From: Acidobacteriota bacterium | GTDB lineage: Bacteria > Acidobacteriota > Thermoanaerobaculia > Multivoradales > SZUA-115 | Assembly: GCA_024277255.1 (NCBI GenBank) | Contig: JAJRVQ010000179.1 | Location: 30,436-94,435 of the forward strand | Direction of reading: 5' to 3' | DNA length: 64,000 bases | Notes under the pieces: generated by a model | The model's database searches: none | What the model was told of the DNA's origin: nothing | The model's input: only the letters and a program-made list of their open reading frames with translations | Translations under genes and position numbers: made by a program | Shown here: positions 36,584 to 45,539 of the stretch, piece after piece | Numbering within the stretch: the first letter of the stretch is position 1 | How the letters are laid out: every line of letters begins with the position of its first letter

Positions 36584-39500
36584 AGACCGAACGATATTCT
36601 CGCTGGGAAGCCCTGCTGCCTCGTTTTTCACTCAACCGGCGGGTGACCGTGTTGGTTCTGCTGGCCTCGACGGTGGTGATTGGAGTCGTGGCGACGCTGG
36701 GCATTCCGCTCGAGATGTTTCCGGCCGGCTACACCGAACCCTTCCTCTCCGTGCGAGCGCCGTGGCGCGATGCGCCGGCACCGGAGGTCCTGGACAAGGT
36801 GGTTCTACCGCTCGAAGAGGAGCTCTCCACCGTGCGCGGCCTCGATCGCATCGTCTCGGTGGCCAGAACCGGTAGTGGCAGCTGCTATCTCACCTTCAAG
36901 CTAGGCACCGACATGTCCATCGCCTACCGCGAGGTGCGCGACCGCATCGAACGGGCCAAGGCGCGCTTGCCCGAGGATGTGGACCGGGTCCTCATTCGCA
37001 AACATGACACTTCTGGCATTCCGGTGGCGGTGGTGGGCGTGGCGATCGATCCGGGGCTGTCCAATACCTATGACTTGATTCAGAACGAAGTGGTCTTGCG
37101 CCTGCAGCGCATCGACGGCGTGGCCAATGTCGAAGTCAACGGGCTGGAAGAAAAAGAGATCCTGATCGAGCTGGATCGCCAGCGTACGGCGGCCAGCGGG
37201 CTCAACATCTATCAGTTGGCCCAGCAGCTGGGCGGCGACAACTTCAGCCTGTCGAGCGGCAGTGTGATCGCCGGAGACAAGAAGCTGCTGCTGCGTTCGG
37301 TGGCGCGCTACGCCGACGTCGAGGCGCTGCGGGCTCTACCCGTGGCGCCCAATGTGCGGCTGGGCGATATCGCCACCATCAAGTACGAAGAGCCGGAGAA
37401 GAAATATCGGATTCGAGTCAACTCGATGCCGGCGGTCGCGGTGGAGGTGCAGAAGGAGGGGGATGCCAATACCCTCGAGGTCAGCCGGGCGGTCGCCGCT
37501 GAGGTGGAGCGGATCAGGCAGAACCCACGCCTCGGCGACACCGACATGGCCGTGCTGATGGATCAGGGCAAGATCATCGTCGAGTCTCTCACCGGTCTCT
37601 TGGACAACGGCCGGGTGGGCGCGTTGCTGGCCATCGCCGTACTGTTCTTCTTCCTGCGCCGCGTGCGGATGACCTTGATCATCACCCTGTCGATCCCTTT
37701 GTCGATCCTGGTCGCACTGATCGTGATGTACTTCGCCGAAGAGACCCTCAACATCCTGTCGTTGCTCGGCCTGATGATCTGCGTCGGGCTACTGGTCGAC
37801 AACTCGGTCGTGGTGGCGGAGAACATCTACCGCCTGCACCGCTCCGGCCTCTCCCGCCGCGAGTCCTGCCTGCAAGGAGCCGGTGAGATTGCACTCGCCA
37901 TCACCATGGCCACCTTGACCACGATGGCGGTCTTTCTGCCCGTCTCGCTGGTCGAGGGCCAGGGCCAGTTCTTCTTGCAGCGGTTGACCATTCCGATCGC
38001 CGTCTCGCTGGCGGCCTCCCTGCTGGTGGCCTTGGTCTTCGTGCCGCTGTCGGTCTACCTCACCTTGCCGCAGCGGGCCAACGGCAACGGCCATGGCCGC
38101 TTTTCGCTGGCCCACAAGAAGGTCAACCGGCTTCTCGGCCGCCTCTACGAGGTGACATTCGGTCGCTTGAACGACGGCTACAGCCGGCTCTTGGGGGTAG
38201 CCCTCAGACCCTGGCGTTGGCTTTACCTGGCCGTTGTTCTCACCGCCTTCTTCTTCACCGTTTCTGCTCTCCTCGGCTCGAAGACGGTGGAGTTTCAGAT
38301 GGCCGACGAGGAGGAGCGGGGCGGCTTCGAGGTCGATGTCGAGATGCCGCAGAGCAATACCTATGAGGAATCCGAGGCTTTCTTCGATGAGATCGAGGAC
38401 AAGTTGGAAGGGATCAAGGACGAACTCGGCCTCGATGGATTCTATTTCTGGCACGCTGTGACCTACGGCGAGATCCAGGGCTGGTTCGAGACTCCGCGTG
38501 TGGTCGATGTCTCTCCACGCCAGGCGGCCGAACGGTTCCTCGAAGTGCTACCCGAGCGGCCGGGCGTGAAGTACTTTGTCAACGACGAAGAGGGCGAAGA
38601 CGACGACGACAAGACGATCCAGAGCTTCACCATCTATGGCGACGAACCGGAGCAGCTCGAAACGGTGGCCGAGGAGTTGGAACCGCTGTTCAGCGGCGTC
38701 GAGGGAGTTCTGGCAGTGCGCAAGAGCGGCCAGGAGCCCTTGCGCGAGTTGGCGCTGGTGGTCGACCGCAACCGGGCGCAGCGCCAGCAGATCAACCCGA
38801 CGACGATCGCCGGGATGGTTGGTTATGCCCTGCGCGGCCAGGCGCTGCCCAAGTACTACGCGGATGGGCGGGAGATCCCAGTTCGAGTGCGCTTCCAGGA
38901 GCAAGACCGTGAGAGTCTCAGCCAGCTGGCGGATTTCGACGTACCGACCGAGCAAGGTGATTTTGTCTCTCTCGCCTCGGTGACGGATGTGCGCTACCTG
39001 CCGTCGGCCAAGCGCATCGTGCGGCGGAACAAACGACTGTCCCGAACGATCACTCTGGAACTGGAGGAGGGCAAGGAGAAGGAGACCCGCGCTCGCTTGA
39101 CGGCGGTGGCCGCGGGGATCGATCTGCCGGAAGGGCTCTCCTTCGGTGCTGCATCACGGCGCGGTACGGACAACGAGGACATGCAGGCGATGTCCCTGGC
39201 CTTGGTGCTTTCGATCGCCTTCGTCTTCTTGCTCATGGCTTTCCTGTTCGAGAGCTTCGTCTTGCCGTTGTCGATCATCATGACGATTCCGCTGGCTCTC
39301 ATCGGCGTGGTCTGGGCCCACTTCTTGAGCGGCAAGAACATCGATTTCTTGGGTGTGATCGGCATGGTGTTGCTGGTCGGCGTGGTGGTCAACAACGGCA
39401 TCGTGCTCATCGACTATGTGAACCGGCTCCGCCGTGAGGGTATCGAGCGCACCGCCGCGATCGTCCAGGCGGCGCACGATCGGTTCCGCCCGATCATGAT

Positions 39501-39765
39501 GACCGCGATGACGACGATCTGCGGCATGATCCCGCTGACCTTGGGCGGGACCTCCAGCATCGGCATGTCCTACAAGAGCTTCGGCCTGACGCTGATCGGT
39601 GGCCTCTCTTCGGCGACGCTGCTGACCCTGCTGGTGGTGCCGGTCTTCTACGCCCTGTTCGACGATATCCGCCACCTATCCAGCGCCGCGATGCGCAGCG
39701 CGTTGAGGCTTGGCGGTCCCAAGGGCTCGCCGTCATCCGCACCCTCGCCGGTGCGGGAAGCGTGA
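36580..39765 (+). CDS. RND efflux permease (second, tandem)
   Basis: 1061 aa; FSLNRRVTVLVLLASTVVIGVVATLGIPLEMFPAGYTEPFLSVRAPW; LLGLMICVGLLVDNSVVVAENIYR. Confidence 0.95.
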   Translation: MKTERYSRWEALLPRFSLNRRVTVLVLLASTVVIGVVATLGIPLEMFPAGYTEPFLSVRAPWRDAPAPEVLDKVVLPLEEELSTVRGLDRIVSVARTGSGSCYLTFKLGTDMSIAYREVRDRIERAKARLPEDVDRVLIRKHDTSGIPVAVVGVAIDPGLSNTYDLIQNEVVLRLQRIDGVANVEVNGLEEKEILIELDRQRTAASGLNIYQLAQQLGGDNFSLSSGSVIAGDKKLLLRSVARYADVEALRALPVAPNVRLGDIATIKYEEPEKKYRIRVNSMPAVAVEVQKEGDANTLEVSRAVAAEVERIRQNPRLGDTDMAVLMDQGKIIVESLTGLLDNGRVGALLAIAVLFFFLRRVRMTLIITLSIPLSILVALIVMYFAEETLNILSLLGLMICVGLLVDNSVVVAENIYRLHRSGLSRRESCLQGAGEIALAITMATLTTMAVFLPVSLVEGQGQFFLQRLTIPIAVSLAASLLVALVFVPLSVYLTLPQRANGNGHGRFSLAHKKVNRLLGRLYEVTFGRLNDGYSRLLGVALRPWRWLYLAVVLTAFFFTVSALLGSKTVEFQMADEEERGGFEVDVEMPQSNTYEESEAFFDEIEDKLEGIKDELGLDGFYFWHAVTYGEIQGWFETPRVVDVSPRQAAERFLEVLPERPGVKYFVNDEEGEDDDDKTIQSFTIYGDEPEQLETVAEELEPLFSGVEGVLAVRKSGQEPLRELALVVDRNRAQRQQINPTTIAGMVGYALRGQALPKYYADGREIPVRVRFQEQDRESLSQLADFDVPTEQGDFVSLASVTDVRYLPSAKRIVRRNKRLSRTITLELEEGKEKETRARLTAVAAGIDLPEGLSFGAASRRGTDNEDMQAMSLALVLSIAFVFLLMAFLFESFVLPLSIIMTIPLALIGVVWAHFLSGKNIDFLGVIGMVLLVGVVVNNGIVLIDYVNRLRREGIERTAAIVQAAHDRFRPIMMTAMTTICGMIPLTLGGTSSIGMSYKSFGLTLIGGLSSATLLTLLVVPVFYALFDDIRHLSSAAMRSALRLGGPKGSPSSAPSPVREA

Positions 39766-39778
39766 GCATTCGGTCCGG

Positions 39779-41179
39779 CTAGTTCAGGTAGCCCAAGGCT
39801 CTCAACTTCTCCTCTTCCTCCGCCGACAGCTCGACTTCGTCGGCTTGCCTACCGGCGTGTTCGAGGTAGTCGAGCCAGCCTTGGAGATCGCTCTCCAGCG
39901 ATAGGAAGTTCTGGAGTTCGCCGGTCTGCGCCAGGCGGGCGGTGAGGTTTTCCTCCTCGCCGGGGTCGGCTTGGAGGTTGTAGAAGAAGCGTTCGCCGGA
40001 GGTCAGTCGGTGGATTATCTTGTGGTCGGGGCTGATGGCGGCGCGGTACATCCCCCAGTCGGTTTCACTGAACACGGTGCGCGGGGAAGGTTCAGCGTTG
40101 GGAGTGTCGGCCAGCAGGCTATGGCCGGCTATGGGATGGTCGGGGGCGATCCCCAGGTAGTCGAGGACGGTGGGGAAGAGGTCGATCAGGGCGACCGGAG
40201 TCTCGACGGCGGTGCCGCGCCAGGACCTCTCGGGCCAGCCGCTGCGAGGGGCGGTGGCGGTGGGCCGGTAGTCGGGATAGGAGACGATCAGCGGCACGTG
40301 GATCAGCTCGTTGTAGAGACTGCCGCCGTGGCCGACGGTCTTGCGTTCCAGGAACTCCTCGCCGTGGTCGGCGGTGAACAGGATCAGCGTGTCGTCGGTG
40401 AGGCCGAGTTGCTCGAAGCCGTCGAGCAGGGCACCGATCCAACGGTCGGTGAAGGCGATCTCGGAGTCGTAGAGGTCGAAGAGGTACTCGACGTCGCGCG
40501 GCCCCAACCCGGGGATGAGCTTCAGCAAATCGGTGTAGACCATCGCCGAGCGCAGCGGGCCGCCGTAGGGCCGGGCTGGGTCGAGGAAGGAGAACTCCGG
40601 GTGGTCGATGTAGTCGTAGTGCGGGTCGAAGTAGTGGACGAAGAGGAAGAACGGTTCATCGCGGTGGTCGCGGGCGAAGGTGAGCGCGGCCTCGGTGACG
40701 TCGGGTGAGGTGATCGCGTCGTGGTCTCTGGCGTTGCTCTCGTCGAAATGGTCGAATCCCTGGTCGAAGTTCCACTTCGAGCCGAGGAAATGGTGGCTGA
40801 CGACTGCGCCCGTGGCGTAGCGGTGTTGTTTCAGCACTTCGGCCAGCAGCACCTGGTCCTCGCTCAGCGAGTCGGGCTCCGCCCGGATGCCGAGCACCGA
40901 TGGATACTGCGAGGTGAGCAGCGCGCCGATCGACGGCGTGGTCCACGGCGCCTGGCTGTAGGCGTGGGTGTAGAGGACGCCCCGCGCGGCCAGTTGGTCG
41001 ATATTCGGCGAGGTGGGGCGCTGATGGCCATAGACGCCCAAGCGGTCGGCGCGCAGAGTGTCGACCACGATCAGCAGGACGTTGGGCGGCTCTTGGTGCT
41101 GGCGCGTGCAGGCCGCGGCCAGGAGAAGCAGGGGCAAGAGCAGGGTGAGAAGCAGTGGTGCGCGGCGACGGAGGATCAT
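39779..41179 (-). CDS. Sulfatase-like / alkaline phosphatase superfamily lipoprotein
   Basis: Lipobox LLLLAAAC; PNVLLIVVDTLRADRLGVYGHQRPTSPNIDQLAARG; LILFTADHGEEF; active-site loop APWTTPSIGALLTSQYPS (Thr at nucleophile position). Confidence 0.88.
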   Translation of the reverse strand: MILRRRAPLLLTLLLPLLLLAAACTRQHQEPPNVLLIVVDTLRADRLGVYGHQRPTSPNIDQLAARGVLYTHAYSQAPWTTPSIGALLTSQYPSVLGIRAEPDSLSEDQVLLAEVLKQHRYATGAVVSHHFLGSKWNFDQGFDHFDESNARDHDAITSPDVTEAALTFARDHRDEPFFLFVHYFDPHYDYIDHPEFSFLDPARPYGGPLRSAMVYTDLLKLIPGLGPRDVEYLFDLYDSEIAFTDRWIGALLDGFEQLGLTDDTLILFTADHGEEFLERKTVGHGGSLYNELIHVPLIVSYPDYRPTATAPRSGWPERSWRGTAVETPVALIDLFPTVLDYLGIAPDHPIAGHSLLADTPNAEPSPRTVFSETDWGMYRAAISPDHKIIHRLTSGERFFYNLQADPGEEENLTARLAQTGELQNFLSLESDLQGWLDYLEHAGRQADEVELSAEEEEKLRALGYLN

Positions 41180-42030
41180 GGTGGCGGGTAGTTCCGGTCG
41201 GCGTTTGCGAAGTGGGCGAGCAACAGGCGATTGAGCGGTCCGGCCAACTCTAGCGTCAGCCCGTGAGCGCCTTGTGGGAAGCAGACCAGCCGCGAACCCG
41301 GAATGCTGCGCTGGAGTTTTTCGCTCTGCTTGGGGTGGATCAAGATGTCTTTCTTGCCCTGCACGATCAGGGTGGGGAGACCGTCGAGCCGTGGTAGGCG
41401 TGAGTGAGCCCTGAAACGCCAGACAGCGTGGAGCTGGGAGAGCGTCGAGGAGAGGTTGGGGCGACGGCCGAGAACGGGACGCATGGCACGGCTGAGTTCA
41501 GCTCGGTTCGTCGCCCGCCGGTAGCTGGGTGAGAAGAGGATCTGCTGGAGTGCGGCGAGCCTGCCGTCGCTGCCACGCAGCTGAGCGGCCAACAGCCAGC
41601 GAAGGGCTTGCGGCGAACTGAGCGATGCCGTGAAGCCGCCACCGTGGGTGCAGATCAGAGCCAGGCTGCGCACTCGCCGGCGGTGGCGCAGTGCCGTGGC
41701 TTGGGCGATCATGCCGCCCATCGAAACGCCGACCAGATGGGCATCCGCCCAACCCAGCTGGTCGAGGAGCGCAACCACGTCGTCGGCAAACAGCTCCATG
41801 CGGTAGAACCCCGGTCTTGCTCGGGTCTGCCCGACACCGCGGTTGTCGAAGGTGAGCACCCGGTGCGCCGCGGACAGGGCCGGCAACTGCGGCGCCCAGG
41901 CTGTCGCCGGGAAGCCGAGCCCCATGATCAACACTACCGGTGAACCACTCTCGCCCGACGCCTGGTAGGCGAGCGAGGTGTCTGGATCCGAGAGGTGGAG
42001 ATAGGGCATGGCGGGGCACCGTGGCCGCAT
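41176..42030 (-). CDS. Alpha/beta hydrolase
   Basis: HLVGVSMGGMIAQATA nucleophile elbow; LTFDNRGVGQTRA; FPQGAHGLTLE catalytic His. N-terminus may be shorter (MPYLHLSDPD). Confidence 0.9.
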   Translation of the reverse strand: MRPRCPAMPYLHLSDPDTSLAYQASGESGSPVVLIMGLGFPATAWAPQLPALSAAHRVLTFDNRGVGQTRARPGFYRMELFADDVVALLDQLGWADAHLVGVSMGGMIAQATALRHRRRVRSLALICTHGGGFTASLSSPQALRWLLAAQLRGSDGRLAALQQILFSPSYRRATNRAELSRAMRPVLGRRPNLSSTLSQLHAVWRFRAHSRLPRLDGLPTLIVQGKKDILIHPKQSEKLQRSIPGSRLVCFPQGAHGLTLELAGPLNRLLLAHFANADRNYPPP

Positions 42031-42113
42031 GGAGCGGTCCTGGTTGGGCGAGGCTCAATTTACTTTGTGGAGTCGGCTCTACCAAGAGTATGACAACCGG
42101 TACACTGGCGCCC

Positions 42114-42968
42114 ATGCTTGGACGCCAGAAAAGCGGATCGGTGGTCTGTCGCTCGTGTGGCCGGCTGGTCGGGGTCGGTGACTCGAAGTGCCTGAATTGC
42201 GGTGCCGCTAACCCGGCGCTGTGGGGTTTTGCGCCGGTGTTGCGCAAGCTCGGCGACGAAGCGGCGGTGGTTCAGCTGATCGTGGCAGTCTGCGTGGTCC
42301 TCTATTTTCTGACCCTGGTGGTCGATCTTGGCGGCATTCGCAACTCGGGACTGTTGGGGCTTCTGGGACCCAGCGCCGTCAGTTTGCTCCATTTCGGTGC
42401 CAGCGGCAGGGTTCCGGTGCTGACTCTGGGGCGTTGGTGGACGGTGCTGAGTGCCGGCTGGCTGCATGGTGGTCTGCTGCATATCGGCTTCAACATGTTC
42501 TGGCTGATGCAGGTCGGGCCGTTGGTCGGCCGCTTCTACGGTGCCGGTCGGATGTTGATCATCTACACCGCGGGATCGGTCGCCGGCTTTCTGCTCAGCA
42601 CCTTGGCGGTTTTTCTTCCCCGGTTGGTGACCGGTCTGCTGGGTGGAGTGGGTGGATTCACCGTCGGTGCCTCAGCCGGTTTTTTCGGCCTACTGGCCTC
42701 ACTCATCTGGTACGGCCGGCGCTCCGGGTCGGGGGAGTTGTCGCGGCGAATCTGGACCTACGTCATCATCTTCGCCCTCTTTGGGCTGATGGTCAGGACC
42801 ACCGACAACTGGGCCCATCTCGGTGGCTTCTTGGGCGGCTGGCTGGCCAGCCGAGCCCTGGATCCGCTCCAGCCGGAGCGGGGTACCCACCTGCTGGGCG
42901 GATTGATCTGCCTGGTGCTTTCCGTGACCGCGGTGGTCGTCTCGTTGTTGGTGCCGCTTCAGTTCTAA
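42114..42968 (+). CDS. Rhomboid family intramembrane protease with N-terminal zinc ribbon
   Basis: N-terminal VVCRSCGRLVGVGDSKCLNCGAANP (two CxxC); FTVGASAGFFGLLASL and DNWAHLGGFLGGWLASRALDP. Confidence 0.9.
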   Translation: MLGRQKSGSVVCRSCGRLVGVGDSKCLNCGAANPALWGFAPVLRKLGDEAAVVQLIVAVCVVLYFLTLVVDLGGIRNSGLLGLLGPSAVSLLHFGASGRVPVLTLGRWWTVLSAGWLHGGLLHIGFNMFWLMQVGPLVGRFYGAGRMLIIYTAGSVAGFLLSTLAVFLPRLVTGLLGGVGGFTVGASAGFFGLLASLIWYGRRSGSGELSRRIWTYVIIFALFGLMVRTTDNWAHLGGFLGGWLASRALDPLQPERGTHLLGGLICLVLSVTAVVVSLLVPLQF

Positions 42969-42973
42969 GCGCC

Positions 42974-43003
42974 CTCGCTCTCGCTCTCGCTCTCGCTCTC
43001 GCC
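42974..43003. repeat. Hexanucleotide tandem repeat CTCGCT x4 + CTCGCC
   Basis: ctcgctctcgctctcgctctcgctctcgcc just after the rhomboid stop codon. Confidence 0.95.
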
Positions 43004-43076
43004 CTTGCCGCCGGCGCGGTCAACCGAATTTCTCCCCGCTTCGTATAGTAGGTAGTTGAAAGTGAAGGCTGAGAAG

Positions 43077-43120
43077 TACCCGGATCAGTACCGTGTACCA
43101 CGGGAATTTTGACCCGGGTA
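43077..43120 (+). other. Nested inverted repeats (possible structured leader or operator) upstream of the JAMM gene
   Basis: Outer TACCCGG (43077-43083)/CCGGGTA (43114-43120); inner CCGTG-TAC-CACGG (43091-43103). Confidence 0.4.
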
Positions 43121-43226
43121 ATCACCTTTTCTAGTGGTGCCGGTAGGCTGGCCAGCAGCTGAGATTCTGAGCTTCCGAAGGAGGGCCGGCCGACATCACT
43201 CATCAGCCGCCATTCGAGGAGGAAAT

Positions 43227-43754
43227 GTGAGTCGATTGCTCATTTCGCCCCGCCACCTGAGTGCCATTGGGCTGCATGCACAGGTGTCCTATCCGCAGGA
43301 GTGTTGCGGAGTCCTGATCGGCAGATTCTTGGACCCTCAAGGTCGCCGAGTTCGGGTGGAGCGGATTCTGGCGGCGCGCAACGAGTGCGCGTGCCATTCC
43401 ACTTGCGAGTCCGACGATCCACCTGCCGTCACCAACAGCCGTTACGAGATTTCGCCACAGACGGTGATTTCGGCTCATCGCCACGCCCGCCAGCAAGGTT
43501 TTGAGGTCGTCGGGTACTATCATTCTCACCCTGACCACGAGGCCCGGCCGAGCGACCTCGACCTCGATCATGCATGGGCGCGACTGAGTTACTTGATCGT
43601 CTCCGTCCAGCAGGGCCAGCCCGAGTCGATTCGCAGCTGGCGGCTGGCTGAGGATCGCAGTTGCTTTGAAGAACAGACCTTGGATGTCGGCGGCATGCCG
43701 GTGGCCACCCTGGCCACCACGGGGCGTAGAGTGACGGGCGGACCACTACCTTGA
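43227..43754 (+). CDS. JAMM/Mov34-MPN family (M67) metallopeptidase
   Basis: YPQECCGVLIGRFL (catalytic Glu region) and VVGYYHSHPDHEARPSDLD (HxHx7Sx2D JAMM motif). GTG start with AGGAGG upstream. Confidence 0.9.
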   Translation: MSRLLISPRHLSAIGLHAQVSYPQECCGVLIGRFLDPQGRRVRVERILAARNECACHSTCESDDPPAVTNSRYEISPQTVISAHRHARQQGFEVVGYYHSHPDHEARPSDLDLDHAWARLSYLIVSVQQGQPESIRSWRLAEDRSCFEEQTLDVGGMPVATLATTGRRVTGGPLP

Positions 43755-43764
43755 GGAACCATGG

Positions 43765-44973
43765 ATGGCGAGTCTCTTCGACGCCAAGTTCGGCCAGCAG
43801 CATTGGCGAGAGCTGAGCCATGAAGAGGTGCGCCGCTATAGCCGCCACCTCATCCTTCCCGAGGTCGGTGTCGAAGGGCAGCAACGGCTCAAGGCGTCAC
43901 GGGTTCTGCTGATCGGCGCGGGCGGTCTCGGGTCGCCACTGGGTCTCTATCTGGCCGCCGCGGGGGTGGGCACTTTGGGGCTGGTCGATTTCGATACGGT
44001 CGACGAGTCGAACCTTCAGCGCCAGGTGCTCTACGGTGTCTCCGATGTCGGCCGGCCTAAGCTCGAAGCGGCGGCCCAGCGGCTGCGCGAGATCAATCCG
44101 CACGTACGCCTGGAGTTGCATCAGGTGCGACTCGATTCGACCAATGCGATCGAGTTGTTCGAAGGCTACGATCTGGTGGCCGACGGGACGGACAATTTTC
44201 CCACCCGCTACCTGGTCAACGATGCCTGCGTGCTGACCGGGACCCCGAACGTCTACGGCTCGATCTTCCGCTTCGAAGGCCAGGTCTCGGTTTTCTCCGC
44301 CGAGAACGGCCCTTGTTACCGTTGTCTCTTTCCCGAGCCTCCGCCGCCGGGGCTGGTGCCCTCCTGCGCCGAGGGCGGAGTTCTCGGCGTGCTGCCGGGC
44401 ATCATCGGGAGCCTGCAGGCGAACGAGGTGATCAAGCTCCTGTTGGGGATTGGTGACTCGCTGATTGGCCGACTGGTCCTTTTTGACGCTCTTCGGTTAC
44501 GCTTCCGCGAATTGAAATTGACCAAGAGCCCGGATTGCCCGATCTGCTCCGAGCAGCCTTCGCAAACCGGTCTGGTGGACTACGAGCAGTTCTGTGGAAT
44601 GGAGGAGGAGCCGTTGAATAGCCAAGAGAGCCCGGCTGGAGACTCGGCCGACGACGGGTGGAACGTTACGCCGGGGGAGTTGAAACGGCGGCTGGACGCC
44701 GGCGATGAGCTGGTGGTGTTGGATGTACGCAACCCGCCGGAGTATGCGATCTGCCGTCTCGACGGTTCGGTTTTGATTCCGTTGCCGGAGCTTATGGATC
44801 GCTGGGGCGAGCTCGACAGGGGGCGCGAGACGGTCGTCCTGTGTCATACCGGGATCCGTTCGATGCGGGCGACGCAGTGGCTGCGCGAGGCGGGCTTCGA
44901 GAAGGTGCGCAACCTCAGCAGCGGCATCGACGGCTGGAGCCTGGAAGTCGACCCGACCGTGCCGCGGTATTAG
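43765..44973 (+). CDS. MoeB/ThiF-family adenylyltransferase with C-terminal rhodanese domain (MoeZ-like)
   Basis: RYSRHLILPEVGVEGQQRLKASRVLLIGAGGLGSPLGLYLAAAGVGTLGLVDFDTVDESNLQRQVLY; CYRCLFPEPP and CPICSE Zn cysteines; rhodanese loop VVLCHTGIRSMRATQWL. Confidence 0.95.
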   Translation: MASLFDAKFGQQHWRELSHEEVRRYSRHLILPEVGVEGQQRLKASRVLLIGAGGLGSPLGLYLAAAGVGTLGLVDFDTVDESNLQRQVLYGVSDVGRPKLEAAAQRLREINPHVRLELHQVRLDSTNAIELFEGYDLVADGTDNFPTRYLVNDACVLTGTPNVYGSIFRFEGQVSVFSAENGPCYRCLFPEPPPPGLVPSCAEGGVLGVLPGIIGSLQANEVIKLLLGIGDSLIGRLVLFDALRLRFRELKLTKSPDCPICSEQPSQTGLVDYEQFCGMEEEPLNSQESPAGDSADDGWNVTPGELKRRLDAGDELVVLDVRNPPEYAICRLDGSVLIPLPELMDRWGELDRGRETVVLCHTGIRSMRATQWLREAGFEKVRNLSSGIDGWSLEVDPTVPRY

Positions 44974-44980
44974 GTTCTTT

Positions 44981-45005
44981 TAGGGGGCTTCGTGAAAGCC
45001 CCCTA
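44981..45005 (+). terminator. GC-rich stem-loop TAGGGGGCTT-cgtga-AAGCCCCCTA
   Basis: Perfect 10-bp inverted repeat 8 nt after the MoeZ-like stop; no clear U-tract. Confidence 0.55.
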
Positions 45006-45539
45006 GAACAGACGGGCGGGGGGCGGGCGAACCCGCCGGTGGTCGAGGGAGATCGCTCAGTCTCTCCCCCATTCACTCTTTCTTCGTGTTTTTTCTAGCT
45101 GGTGGGTCTCTGAGGTCGACGATTTCAGGCTGCCGAAGTCGGCTATTGGAGAAACGAGAGAAAAGGTAGAAAAATGAACAAGTTACGTTGTTTTCTAGGT
45201 TTAGGGTGAGAAATCGAGGAGTCCTACCATCTTTTTGAGCAAGGTGCCATCGAGAGGTAGATGTATTGCAGTTTTAGTGTTGACAAGGGCGTCACCCTTT
45301 GCGGCATCCTCATTCGGTGCCGTGAAGAAGATCTTTACTTCTCTTTCTCTCGGAACAACATTCAGAACTCTCGTTGTTCTGCCGTTTTCAGGTGTGAAAA
45401 GCAAAACTTACAGGGAATCTGAAAAAGTGCTTGCGCAAGTCGAGATTGTCGGTTACGGTTGCCGAGGTCGACATTGAGTAAGTCTTAACTAGCAGATGAT
45501 GCGTTGCATTTTAAACACAGGTCGTTGGGAGCTCATAGC

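Noticed and set aside
42974-43003. Tandem hexamers considered as a CRISPR or phase-variation tract
   Set aside because: Unit is only 6 bp with no spacers, and it lies downstream of a stop codon rather than in a promoter or reading frame.
45201-45477. Small overlapping ORFs (67 aa minus, 80 aa plus) in the gap before the giant gene
   Set aside because: Mutually overlapping, no family recognised, no clear ribosome-binding site; kept only as part of a composition observation.
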